Positions 7,363-14,539 of a DNA stretch of 19,468 nt are shown here, piece by piece. The notes under the pieces are model-generated. The model was given only the letters and a program-made list of their open reading frames with translations, made no database searches and had not been told where the DNA came from. The stretch's first letter is position 1. Each line of letters starts with the position of its first letter. Both the position numbers and the translations under genes were made by a program. The stretch lies in contig JAQUNM010000004.1 of the NCBI GenBank assembly GCA_028717605.1, forward strand, positions 1 through 19,468, given 5' to 3'. This stretch comes from Minisyncoccota bacterium. Lineage in GTDB: Bacteria; Patescibacteriota; Minisyncoccia; Minisyncoccales; GWA2-38-27.

Positions 7363-7387
7363 CCCGAGATTTTTTCTCGGGTTTTTT
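7363..7387 (+). terminator. Rho-independent terminator closing the ribosomal protein operon
   Basis: A perfect 7-bp stem CCCGAGA/TCTCGGG (7363-7369 with 7375-7381), a 5-base all-T loop and a run of six T immediately after the stem (7382-7387). It begins 5 bases after the rpsI stop. It is the only clear intrinsic terminator in the window and separates the ribosomal block from the accessory genes that start at 7398. Confidence 0.92.
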
Positions 7388-7397
7388 GTTAGGAAAT

Positions 7398-7916
7398 ATG
7401 AAAAAATTTTTAGGTATTATATTTTTTTTAATTATAATTATTAGTTTTATTTATTTAACCTTTAATTTGATTAAAAAAGAGAAAGAAATTGTTGAAGGAG
7501 ATATTAGTGATTTACCTCCTGAATCATTTGAAAGTAAAACGACAGAAATTAATTTAGACATAGTAAATCCTTTTTCGAAAGTTAATATAATAATTAACAG
7601 TCTGGGAAAAATACAATACGAAGCCCAAGATTATACTAAGTCAGAAGTTAAGATTGAAACTAATTTTAGTAAAATTTCAGAACAAGAATATAAAAATTTA
7701 GAGAATTTAATATTAGAAAATAATTTTCTATTACTTAATGATCAGTATATTGAGCAAGGATTAATAGATGCTACTTTTTATACTGTTAGAATAAAAAAAG
7801 ATGATCAAGTAAAAGCAGTAAGTTGTTATGGATCACTTTGCCCAGAAATAGTCTTGCAAATTATACAAAGAATCAAAGAATTATGGTTAAAAGAAATCCT
7901 AGAAATAGGAGTTTAA
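7398..7916 (+). CDS. Membrane-anchored hypothetical protein
   Basis: A 172-aa protein of unknown function. A strongly hydrophobic N-terminal segment (about residues 4-24) flanked by lysines marks a membrane anchor or uncleaved signal peptide; there is no lipobox cysteine. The rest is predicted to be outside: a linker, then a mixed beta/alpha region with NIIINSLGKIQYEAQDYTKS and later TFYTVRIKKDDQVKAVSCYG. This pattern loosely resembles small secreted domains that compare a slope or threshold value (DUF6438-like), but I hold that only weakly. The ATG at 7398 has an AGGA just upstream (7391-7394); a TTG at 7386 falls inside the terminator T-run and is unlikely. The 3' end overlaps the next gene by 34 bases. 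Confidence 0.6.
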   Translation: MKKFLGIIFFLIIIISFIYLTFNLIKKEKEIVEGDISDLPPESFESKTTEINLDIVNPFSKVNIIINSLGKIQYEAQDYTKSEVKIETNFSKISEQEYKNLENLILENNFLLLNDQYIEQGLIDATFYTVRIKKDDQVKAVSCYGSLCPEIVLQIIQRIKELWLKEILEIGV

Positions 7917-8431
7917 AAATAAGTATAGGTTCTAGAAATCCAGTTAAGATAAAAGCAGTTAAAAATGTGATTAAAAAAATTTGGCCTAAAGCAGAAATAA
8001 TTTCTTTAAATATTGATTCTGGGGTTAATAATCAACCAATGTCTAATAAAGAGGCGATAAAGGGGGCTAACAATAGGGCTAAATTATCTTTAGAAAAAAC
8101 TAATTCAGACTTAGGATTAGGCTTAGAAGGATGTGTTTATGATTCTAGTTTTGGTATGTTTCTTTCTGGTTGGGTAGTAGTTATAGATAAAAAAGGGAAA
8201 ATAGGAATAGGCAGTGGCGGTTGCTTGTTATTACCTGATAAAATTGCCAAAGAGATTAAAAAGGGTAAAGAGCTAGGAATGGTTATGGATGAATTAATTA
8301 AAGAACATAATACTAAGCAAAAACAAGGCACAGTCGGTGTCTTGACTAATAACTTAATTAACAGGACCGAATCTTTTGAAAAAGCAATAATTTTTGCTTT
8401 AACAAAATTTATTAGTCCTCAATATTATTAA
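7883..8431 (+). CDS. yjjX: Inosine/xanthosine triphosphatase (YjjX/DUF84-like)
   Basis: A 182-aa housekeeping phosphatase that removes deaminated purine nucleoside triphosphates such as ITP and XTP before they enter nucleic acids. Family landmarks are KISIGSRNPVKIKAVKNV at residues 12-29, SGVNNQPMSNKEAIKGANNRA, the glycine-rich LGLGLEGCV strand and KQGTVGVLTNNLINR near the C-terminus. I chose the ATG at 7883 because the conserved N-terminus follows about 11 residues later; an upstream TTG at 7823 would add 20 residues lying inside the preceding gene. It overlaps that gene by 34 bases, without an evident Shine-Dalgarno site. Confidence 0.85.
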   Translation: MVKRNPRNRSLKISIGSRNPVKIKAVKNVIKKIWPKAEIISLNIDSGVNNQPMSNKEAIKGANNRAKLSLEKTNSDLGLGLEGCVYDSSFGMFLSGWVVVIDKKGKIGIGSGGCLLLPDKIAKEIKKGKELGMVMDELIKEHNTKQKQGTVGVLTNNLINRTESFEKAIIFALTKFISPQYY

Positions 8432-8432
8432 T

Positions 8433-8879
8433 ATGAAATTAATAGTTTCAATTTTCCACCCCCTAATAATTGGTTTTATTGGTTCTTTGTTTACTGCTTC
8501 TTCTTTAAATAACTGGTATTTATATCTTAATAAACCATCTTTTAATCCACCTAATTGGATATTCGGTCCTGCTTGGACTTTACTTTATCTTTTAATGGGT
8601 TTGGCTTTTTATTTTATTTGGAAGAAGGGCTATTGTAAAAAATGTTTTTATATTTATTTTATTCAATTATTTTTAAATTTTTTATGGTCTTTTTTGTTTT
8701 TTACTTTACAAAATCCTCTGTTAGCTTTTTTAAATATAATTGTTTTATGGTTAGCTATTCTTTTATGTATAATTTGGTTTTATAAGGTATCTAAAATAGC
8801 TGCTTATTTATTTATTCCTTATATTCTATGGGTTAGTTTTGCCAGTATATTAAACCTATTTATAATAATTCTTAACTAG
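8433..8879 (+). CDS. tspO: TspO/MBR family integral membrane protein
   Basis: A 148-aa, almost entirely hydrophobic protein with about five transmembrane helices, the expected topology and size of the TspO/peripheral benzodiazepine receptor family. The signature loop and helix are present: WYLYLNKPSFNPPNWIFGP (residues 28-46) then AWTLLYLLMGLA. TspO proteins bind porphyrins and other hydrophobic ligands and are tied to stress responses. Heme biosynthesis is usually absent in this kind of reduced genome, so a ligand other than a self-made porphyrin is possible. The start is one base after the preceding stop. Confidence 0.88.
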   Translation: MKLIVSIFHPLIIGFIGSLFTASSLNNWYLYLNKPSFNPPNWIFGPAWTLLYLLMGLAFYFIWKKGYCKKCFYIYFIQLFLNFLWSFLFFTLQNPLLAFLNIIVLWLAILLCIIWFYKVSKIAAYLFIPYILWVSFASILNLFIIILN

Positions 8880-8883
8880 ATGT

Positions 8884-9075
8884 ATGGAATGTCAAAGACA
8901 AGAAAATTTAAAGAATTGTCCTTGTTCTTATTCTGAATGTTCAAAAAAAGGAATTTGTTGTGAATGTATAAAATATCATAGAGGAAAAAAAGAATTACCT
9001 GCTTGTTATTTCTCTTTAGAAGCAGAGAAGACCTATGACCGTTCAATAGAAAAATTTATTCAAGAACAAAGTTGA
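8884..9075 (+). CDS. Small cysteine-rich protein, DUF6485-like
   Basis: A 63-aa soluble protein with eight cysteines at residues 3, 12, 14, 19, 25, 26, 28 and 41, in a CPC...C...CCEC...C pattern typical of a compact metal-binding fold (probably zinc). The pattern CSKKGICCECIKYHR and the following ELPACYF, ending EKTYDRSIEKFI, match what I recall of the DUF6485 family. No function is known to me. The stop overlaps the ATG of the DNA-glycosylase gene by one base (TGATG), suggesting that the two are translated together. Confidence 0.7.
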   Translation: MECQRQENLKNCPCSYSECSKKGICCECIKYHRGKKELPACYFSLEAEKTYDRSIEKFIQEQS

Positions 9076-9755
9076 TGTTTTTAAATCTTCAGAAAGAACT
9101 AGAAAAAAAAGCTGATTCTAAAAAAGCCAAGATTTTACAAAGGTTTTTTAAAACTAATCCTGGAGAATATGGTCAAGGAGATATTTTTTTAGGAATAAAA
9201 GTACCAGAAATAAGAAAAACCATTAAAAAATACTCTTTGTCTTTACAAGAAATAGAAAAATTACTACATTCTAAGTTTCATGAACAAAGATTAGCTGCTC
9301 TTTTTTTAATGATTGAAGAATTTAAAAAAAATCCAGAAAAAGTTTTTAACCTATACTTAAAAAACACTAGGCATGTTAATAATTGGGATTTAGTTGATGT
9401 TTCTAGTTATAAAATAATAGGTGCTTATTTATTTGATAAAAAAAGAGATATTCTTTACAAGTTAGTCAGATCTAATAATATATGGGAAAAAAGAATCGCT
9501 ATTATTTCTACTTTTTATTTTATTAAGAACAATGATTTTAAAGATACTTTTAAAATAAGTTCAATTTTACTACAAGATAATCATTATTTAATTCAAAAAG
9601 CCGTTGGTTGGATGTTAAGAGAAATAGGTAAGAAAAACAAAGAAATACTCAAAAATTTTTTAAAAAAAAATTATCAAAAAATCTCCAAAATTACTTTGTG
9701 CTACGCTACGGAAAAGTTTTCTCTTAGAGAAAAAAATGCCCTTGCTAATTATTAA
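9075..9755 (+). CDS. DNA alkylation repair protein, AlkD-like HEAT-repeat glycosylase
   Basis: A 226-aa all-helical protein of the AlkC/AlkD superfamily, which removes N3- and N7-alkylated purines without base flipping. The motif GIKVPEIRKTIKKY near residue 40 is typical. Residues that line the AlkD DNA-binding cleft are present: W104-D105...D108 in NNWDLVDVS, R140 in WEKRIAI and W179 in QKAVGWMLREIGK. I chose ATG 9075, which overlaps the preceding stop by one base, rather than the TTG at 9072. With the neighbouring ITP/XTP phosphatase it forms a small genome-maintenance group. Confidence 0.88.
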   Translation: MFLNLQKELEKKADSKKAKILQRFFKTNPGEYGQGDIFLGIKVPEIRKTIKKYSLSLQEIEKLLHSKFHEQRLAALFLMIEEFKKNPEKVFNLYLKNTRHVNNWDLVDVSSYKIIGAYLFDKKRDILYKLVRSNNIWEKRIAIISTFYFIKNNDFKDTFKISSILLQDNHYLIQKAVGWMLREIGKKNKEILKNFLKKNYQKISKITLCYATEKFSLREKNALANY

Positions 9756-9770
9756 TTTTTTTATTAGAAT
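9742..9770 (+). promoter_or_regulatory. Predicted near-leaderless promoter for murA
   Basis: The -35 box TTGCTA (9742-9747, 4 of 6 consensus) and the -10 box TAGAAT (9765-9770, 5 of 6) are spaced exactly 17 bases apart. The -35 box lies inside the last codons of the AlkD-like gene. Transcription would start at about 9776-9778, one to three bases before the murA ATG at 9779. Weaker than the two TATACT promoters in this window. Confidence 0.45.
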
Positions 9771-9778
9771 AAACCCAT

Positions 9779-11035
9779 ATGAGAGAACAATTTGTGATTC
9801 AAGGAGGAACTCCCTTGAAAGGAGAAGTTCAAATTAGGGGAGCTAAAAACTCTACTTTTCCTATCCTAGCAGCCACTCTTTTGACCAAAGAACCCTGTGT
9901 TATTGATAACTTTCCTTTAATAGAAGATGCTTTAAAAATGTTAGAAATTTTAAAGGAAATAGGATCTGAAATAACTTGGTTGGGAGAAAGAAAAATAAAA
10001 ATTGTTAATAATAGAATTGATCCTTTAAAAATGCCAAATAGTATAATTACTAAATTTAGGGGGTCTGTTCTTTTAATTGGTCCTTTATTAGCAAGATTTA
10101 AAAAAGTTAGAATGCCCTTTCCAGGTGGTTGTTTAATAGGAGCTAGATCAATAGATACCCATCTAGATGCTTTTTTGCAATTAGGAATTGATATTAAAAA
10201 GGAGAAATTTTATACTTTATCTTTTAAAAAAATTAAAAATAATCAAGTTGTTTTAAGAGAAATTAGCGTTACTGGAACAGAAAATATTCTTTTGTTTTCC
10301 GCTCTCCAAAAAAAAATAATTATCGATATAGCTGATCAGGATTATGCTAATCAAGAATTAGCCTTAGTTTTAAGTAAAATGGGAACTAAGATTAAATCAG
10401 GTTTTCATTGCTTTGAAATAAGCGGAAAAAAACAATTAAAAGGGTTTTCTCATTTTATTCACTCTGATCCAATTGAAACAGGAACTTTTATTGTTGCTGC
10501 TTTAGCTACCAAAGGAGAAATTATTATTAAAAAAGCTAATTTAGTATTTTTAAAACTATTTTTAAAAAGACTAAAAGACTTTGGGGCTGAATTTAAAATA
10601 TTAAACCAAGAAACTATTAAGGTTTTTTCTAGTAATAAATTAAGAATTGATAAGATTCAAAGTCTTCCTTATCCTGGGATTAGTACAGACTTACAGCCAG
10701 AATTAGGGGTTTTGGCTACCCAAAATCAAGGGCCAACATTAATTCATGATCCTTTATATGAAGGAAGATTAAAATACCTAGAGCAGCTTAACAAAATGGG
10801 GGCTAATATTTTTTTTAGTGATCCTCATAGAGCCATTATCAATGGTCCCACTCCATTAAAAGGAGTTGAAATGTCTAGTATGGACTTAAGAGCTGGTGCT
10901 GCCTTTTTAATAGCAGGATTGGCAGCTAAAGGAAAAACAATTATTAACGATGTTTATCAAATTGATCGAGGCTATGAGAAAATAGAGCAAAGGTTTATTA
11001 AATTAGGAGCTAATATTAAAAGAATATGTTTATAA
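9779..11035 (+). CDS. murA: UDP-N-acetylglucosamine 1-carboxyvinyltransferase
   Basis: A 418-aa cytoplasmic enzyme that transfers enolpyruvate from PEP to UDP-GlcNAc, the committed step of peptidoglycan synthesis. Catalytic landmarks are K23-N24 in GAKNSTFPIL, the catalytic cysteine C118 in FPGGCLIGAR, the general-base aspartate D304 in ISTDLQPELG and R371 in DLRAGAA. Length and the two-domain inside-out alpha/beta barrel match the family. C118 rather than Asp predicts fosfomycin sensitivity of the enzyme itself. No Shine-Dalgarno site is visible, consistent with a leaderless message. The 3' end overlaps mreB1 by 10 bases, tying the first wall-precursor step to a cell-shape protein. Confidence 0.96.
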   Translation: MREQFVIQGGTPLKGEVQIRGAKNSTFPILAATLLTKEPCVIDNFPLIEDALKMLEILKEIGSEITWLGERKIKIVNNRIDPLKMPNSIITKFRGSVLLIGPLLARFKKVRMPFPGGCLIGARSIDTHLDAFLQLGIDIKKEKFYTLSFKKIKNNQVVLREISVTGTENILLFSALQKKIIIDIADQDYANQELALVLSKMGTKIKSGFHCFEISGKKQLKGFSHFIHSDPIETGTFIVAALATKGEIIIKKANLVFLKLFLKRLKDFGAEFKILNQETIKVFSSNKLRIDKIQSLPYPGISTDLQPELGVLATQNQGPTLIHDPLYEGRLKYLEQLNKMGANIFFSDPHRAIINGPTPLKGVEMSSMDLRAGAAFLIAGLAAKGKTIINDVYQIDRGYEKIEQRFIKLGANIKRICL

Positions 11036-12033
11036 GAAAAATAGGTATAGATTTAGGCACTTGTAATTCGGTGGTTTTTGTTCCTTCAAAAGGAATTATT
11101 TTAAACGAACCATCAGTAGTAGCAGTTAGTGTTTTAGATAATACAATCTTAGCTGTTGGTAAGGAGGCTAAAGAAATGACCGGGAGAACACCCGACACTA
11201 TAAGAGTTTATCGGCCATTAAAAGATGGAGTAATCGCTGATTATAGAGTAACCGAAGCAATGATTAGATATTTTATAGAAAAAGCAGGAAAATGGTTTAA
11301 ATTTTTTAAACCAGAGCTTTTAATTGGTGTTCCAGCCGGCATAACCTCTACTGAAAAAAGAGCTATAATTGAAGCTGGTACTTCAGCTGGAGCTAAAGCT
11401 GTTTATGTGGCTAAAGAACCTATTTTAGCGGCTATTGGGGCTGGTATCCCTATTAATTCTTGTACTGGACACATGATAATAGATATGGGAGGAGGAACAG
11501 CAGAAATGGCAGTAATTTCCTTGGGCGGAATTGTTACTAGTCGTTCTGTAAGGGTAGCTGGAGACAAAATAGATCAAGCTATTTCTAATTATATTAGAAA
11601 AAAACATAATTTAGCTATTGGAGAACAAACAGCTGAAGAAATTAAAACAAAAATAGGGTCAGCTATTATAGAAAAAAACCCTCAAGAAATTGAAATTAGG
11701 GGTAGAGACTTGATAACTGGTCTTCCTCAAAACATTAAAGTTACTTCTAACGAAGTTTCAGAAGCGATTTTAGAAAGATTAGAAGAAATTATTCAAACAA
11801 TTAAAATAGTACTTAGAGAAACACCACCTGAGCTTTCTGCTGATATAATGGACAAAGGTATGATTTTATCAGGAGGAGGTGCTTTATTGGGAAACTTTGA
11901 TAAATTAATTACTCAATCTACTGGAGTTCCTTGTTTTTTAGCCGATGATCCTTTGTTATGCGTGGCTAAAGGAACAGGTATAGTTTTAGAAAACTTAGAA
12001 GATTATAAAAAAAGCATAATGCAAAAAAAATGA
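11026..12033 (+). CDS. mreB: Rod-shape-determining actin homologue MreB, copy 1 (no N-terminal membrane helix)
   Basis: A 335-aa bacterial actin that polymerises on ATP binding to guide wall synthesis. Phosphate-1 IGIDLGTCNSVVFV starts at residue 6, phosphate-2 MIIDMGGGTAEMAVISLGG lies in mid-protein, and the adenosine loop MILSGGGALLGN is near the C-terminus. The catalytic glutamate region reads AKEPILAAIG. The protein begins almost directly at the first beta strand (MFIRKIGIDLG), so it lacks the amphipathic N-terminal membrane helix found in the second copy at 15683. It also has small differences such as DMGGGTAEM instead of DIGGGTTEV. It overlaps murA by 10 bases and holB by 4. Confidence 0.94.
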   Translation: MFIRKIGIDLGTCNSVVFVPSKGIILNEPSVVAVSVLDNTILAVGKEAKEMTGRTPDTIRVYRPLKDGVIADYRVTEAMIRYFIEKAGKWFKFFKPELLIGVPAGITSTEKRAIIEAGTSAGAKAVYVAKEPILAAIGAGIPINSCTGHMIIDMGGGTAEMAVISLGGIVTSRSVRVAGDKIDQAISNYIRKKHNLAIGEQTAEEIKTKIGSAIIEKNPQEIEIRGRDLITGLPQNIKVTSNEVSEAILERLEEIIQTIKIVLRETPPELSADIMDKGMILSGGGALLGNFDKLITQSTGVPCFLADDPLLCVAKGTGIVLENLEDYKKSIMQKK

Positions 12034-12875
12034 TTATAGGGCACAAAAAACAATGGGAGATATTAATAAAGTCAAAAAATTATCAAGCTTTTTTATTTTC
12101 CGGGCAAGAAAGTTTGGGTAAGAAAAAAATAGCTATTGAGTTTGCTAAATTTTTAAGGTGTCAAGGTAAACAAAAACCATGTGATCAATGTTCAGAATGT
12201 TTAGAGATTGAAAAAAAGATAAGTTCTGATTTTGTATTAGTAGAACCAGAGCAAGATATTAAAATTAATGAAATAAGAGAAATTAAAAGAAAAATGTTTC
12301 TTTCTACTAATTCTTTTAAAATAGCCATTATTGATAAAGCTCATTTAATGACCAAAGATAGTCAGAATTGTTTTTTAAAAATACTAGAAGAGCCACATAA
12401 AAATACTATTTTTGTCCTTATTACTGAACATCCTGATTTATTATTGCCAACTATTTTATCTAGGGTTCAGCAGATTAAATTTTTTCCTGTTTCTAAAACA
12501 GAAATACAACAACAAATTTCAGAGCAAGAAATAATTGAATATTCTCTTAATCAACCAGGAAAAGCCTTAAGTTTAACGCTTGAAAAAATAAAAGAATATA
12601 AAAACATAATTAATCGATTAGAAAAAATTAAAAATTATAATATAGGAGATAGATTTTTAGAAGCTAAAAAGATATCTCAAGAAAATTTATCAGAGATATT
12701 CTTTATTTGGTTGTGTTATTTAAGAAAAACATTTTTAGAACAATGTAAAAATAAAAAAAATTACGCAGATACGAAAAAGAATATTAAAAATCTACAAACT
12801 ATTAGTTCTTTGTTGGGTAGAACTAATGTTAATAAAAAACTAGCAACAGAATTATTGTTGTTAGAATTAAAATAA
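12030..12875 (+). CDS. holB: DNA polymerase III delta' subunit-like clamp-loader ATPase
   Basis: A 281-aa AAA+ protein of the replication clamp loader. The first domain shows a Walker-A-like loop GQESLGKKK (residues 25-33) whose usual GKT/GKS threonine or serine is lysine, and a Walker-B-like DKAH (102-105) in place of DEAH. Both point to the non-hydrolysing delta' role rather than tau/gamma. A four-cysteine zinc module (C44, C51, C54, C57) sits in the expected place, and SRV (near 144-146) stands in for the SRC sensor. At 281 aa it is shorter than typical delta' (about 330), with a reduced collar domain. The ATG overlaps mreB1 by 4 bases (ATGA). A degenerate dnaX-like protein is less likely. 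Confidence 0.85.
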   Translation: MIIGHKKQWEILIKSKNYQAFLFSGQESLGKKKIAIEFAKFLRCQGKQKPCDQCSECLEIEKKISSDFVLVEPEQDIKINEIREIKRKMFLSTNSFKIAIIDKAHLMTKDSQNCFLKILEEPHKNTIFVLITEHPDLLLPTILSRVQQIKFFPVSKTEIQQQISEQEIIEYSLNQPGKALSLTLEKIKEYKNIINRLEKIKNYNIGDRFLEAKKISQENLSEIFFIWLCYLRKTFLEQCKNKKNYADTKKNIKNLQTISSLLGRTNVNKKLATELLLLELK

Positions 12876-12879
12876 AAAT

Positions 12880-13443
12880 ATGGAAGACTATAAAAAAATA
12901 ATCGAAAAAATTAAACCAGAATTAGAAAAAGCAGTTCAGTTTTTTGAAAAAGAAATAGCTAAAATGCATGCTGGCAGAACAACCCCAGCTTTAGTCGAAG
13001 ATGTTATCATTGACTGTTTTGGAGAGAAGTTTCCCTTAAAGCAACTAGCTGCCATTTCTGTCCCAGAACCAAGAAAAATAATTATTCAACCATGGGATCA
13101 ATCTTATGCAGAGGGGATAGTAGCTGGCTTAATAAAAGCTAATTTAGGAGCTAGTCCTATTGTGGAAAAAGAATTAATTAGGATAAATCTTCCTGAGCTA
13201 AGTCAAGATTATAGAGAAAGTATTATTAAGGTTTTATCAACCAAAAAAGAAGAAACTAGAATTACTATTAAAAGGTGGCGAGAACAAGCATGGTCAGAGA
13301 TTCAAGATAAATTTAGAGAAAAATTGATTAAAGAAGATGACAAATTTAGGGCTAAAGATGAACTGCAAGAATTAATTGATGAGTATAATGAAAAAATAGA
13401 TAAAATTACTGAAAGAAAAAAACAAGAAATAATGAATAATTAA
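12880..13443 (+). CDS. frr: Ribosome recycling factor
   Basis: A 187-aa tRNA-shaped protein that splits post-termination ribosomes with EF-G. The length is typical (about 185). Family stretches are KMHAGRTTPALVEDV (residues 28-42), PLKQLAAISVPEPR followed by IIIQPWDQS, and the C-terminal coiled helices with KEDDKFRAKDELQELIDEY. It begins 4 bases after holB and ends 1 base before rseP. In many bacteria frr is followed by uppS, cdsA, dxr, rseP and proS; here the intervening lipid and isoprenoid genes are missing and frr is joined directly to rseP. Confidence 0.97.
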   Translation: MEDYKKIIEKIKPELEKAVQFFEKEIAKMHAGRTTPALVEDVIIDCFGEKFPLKQLAAISVPEPRKIIIQPWDQSYAEGIVAGLIKANLGASPIVEKELIRINLPELSQDYRESIIKVLSTKKEETRITIKRWREQAWSEIQDKFREKLIKEDDKFRAKDELQELIDEYNEKIDKITERKKQEIMNN

Positions 13444-13444
13444 A

Positions 13445-14539
13445 ATGATATTAGGAATTTTAATAGTTTTTTTTAGTATAATTTTATTAATTGTTATTCA
13501 CGAACTGGGCCATTTTTTATTAGCGAAGAAATTTGGGGTAAGGGTTGAAGAATTTGGGATTGGTATTCCTCCCAGAATTTATGGGAAAAAAATAGGGGAG
13601 ACTATTTATTCTTTAAACTGGTTGCCCATAGGTGCTTTTGTCAAAATCTATGGAGAAGAAGAAAAGATAAAAGATCCACGTAGTTTTAGTGAAAAACCCA
13701 TATGGCAGAGATTCTTTATTATTGCTGCGGGAGTAATAAATTTTTGGTTAGTTGCCTTTATCTTACTTACTTTTATGGCTAAGACAGGAATGCCAGGAGT
13801 AATTGAAGATCAAGATATTAAGGCGGAAAATCCGAAAGTACAGATTATCTATATCCAAGAAAACTCTCCTGCTCAACTATCAGGATTAAAAACAGAAGAC
13901 ACAATTAAAAAAATTCAAGACCAAGAAATTAATAAAGTAATTGATGTACAAGAAAAGACTAAACAATATTTAGGGCAAGAAGTTTCTTTGTTGATAGAAA
14001 GACAAGGAGAATTAATAAATACTTTGGTTTTCTTAAGAGAATCTGATGAAGAAGGAGCCCTAGGTGTTGGTTTAGTTAGAACGGGAATTAAAAAATATTC
14101 TTGGTATCAAGCACCTGTTCATGGTTTTTCAATGACAGCCAAGGTGACCTCTACTATATTAATTAATTTGTCTGATGCTTTTTACAGATTAATAACGAAA
14201 AAGCCAATGTCAGATGAATTTGAAGTAGTAGGCCCTATTGGCATAGGGGTTTTAGCTTTTCAATCTTTAGAAAAAGGGTTAATTGATTACTTGTGGTTAA
14301 TAGTGCTAATTTCTATTTCGTTAGCTATTTTTAATTTATTGCCAATACCAGCTTTAGACGGAGGAAGACTTTTATTTTTAGTTATAGAGAAAATAAAAGG
14401 GAAACCGATTAATAACAATTTAGAAAAAAAACTTATCGGTGTCTCGTTTATTATACTTTTGGGATTATTTTTTTTAATCGTTCTTCGGGATATATTAAAA
14501 CTAGAGGCTATTAATAATTTTATACAACAAATTAAATGA
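13445..14539 (+). CDS. rseP: Site-2 intramembrane zinc metalloprotease
   Basis: A 364-aa membrane protease of the RseP/SpoIVFB S2P family that cuts transmembrane segments of regulators. Zinc ligands are visible as HELGH (residues 19-23) in the first membrane helix and the third ligand D305 in NLLPIPALDGG (297-307). A single PDZ domain (about 125-200, with QENSPAQLSGLKTEDTI) lies between hydrophobic segments near 92-115 and 275-300, and there is a final membrane helix near 335-355. One PDZ domain instead of the two in E. coli RseP resembles the Gram-positive RasP form. No anti-sigma factor substrate is encoded in the window. The 3' end overlaps proS by 4 bases. Confidence 0.95.
   Translation: MILGILIVFFSIILLIVIHELGHFLLAKKFGVRVEEFGIGIPPRIYGKKIGETIYSLNWLPIGAFVKIYGEEEKIKDPRSFSEKPIWQRFFIIAAGVINFWLVAFILLTFMAKTGMPGVIEDQDIKAENPKVQIIYIQENSPAQLSGLKTEDTIKKIQDQEINKVIDVQEKTKQYLGQEVSLLIERQGELINTLVFLRESDEEGALGVGLVRTGIKKYSWYQAPVHGFSMTAKVTSTILINLSDAFYRLITKKPMSDEFEVVGPIGIGVLAFQSLEKGLIDYLWLIVLISISLAIFNLLPIPALDGGRLLFLVIEKIKGKPINNNLEKKLIGVSFIILLGLFFLIVLRDILKLEAINNFIQQIK

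Noticed and set aside
7386..7397. TTG start for the hypothetical protein inside the terminator
   Set aside because: It falls in the T-run of the terminator, while ATG 7398 has an AGGA in front and begins a normal membrane anchor.
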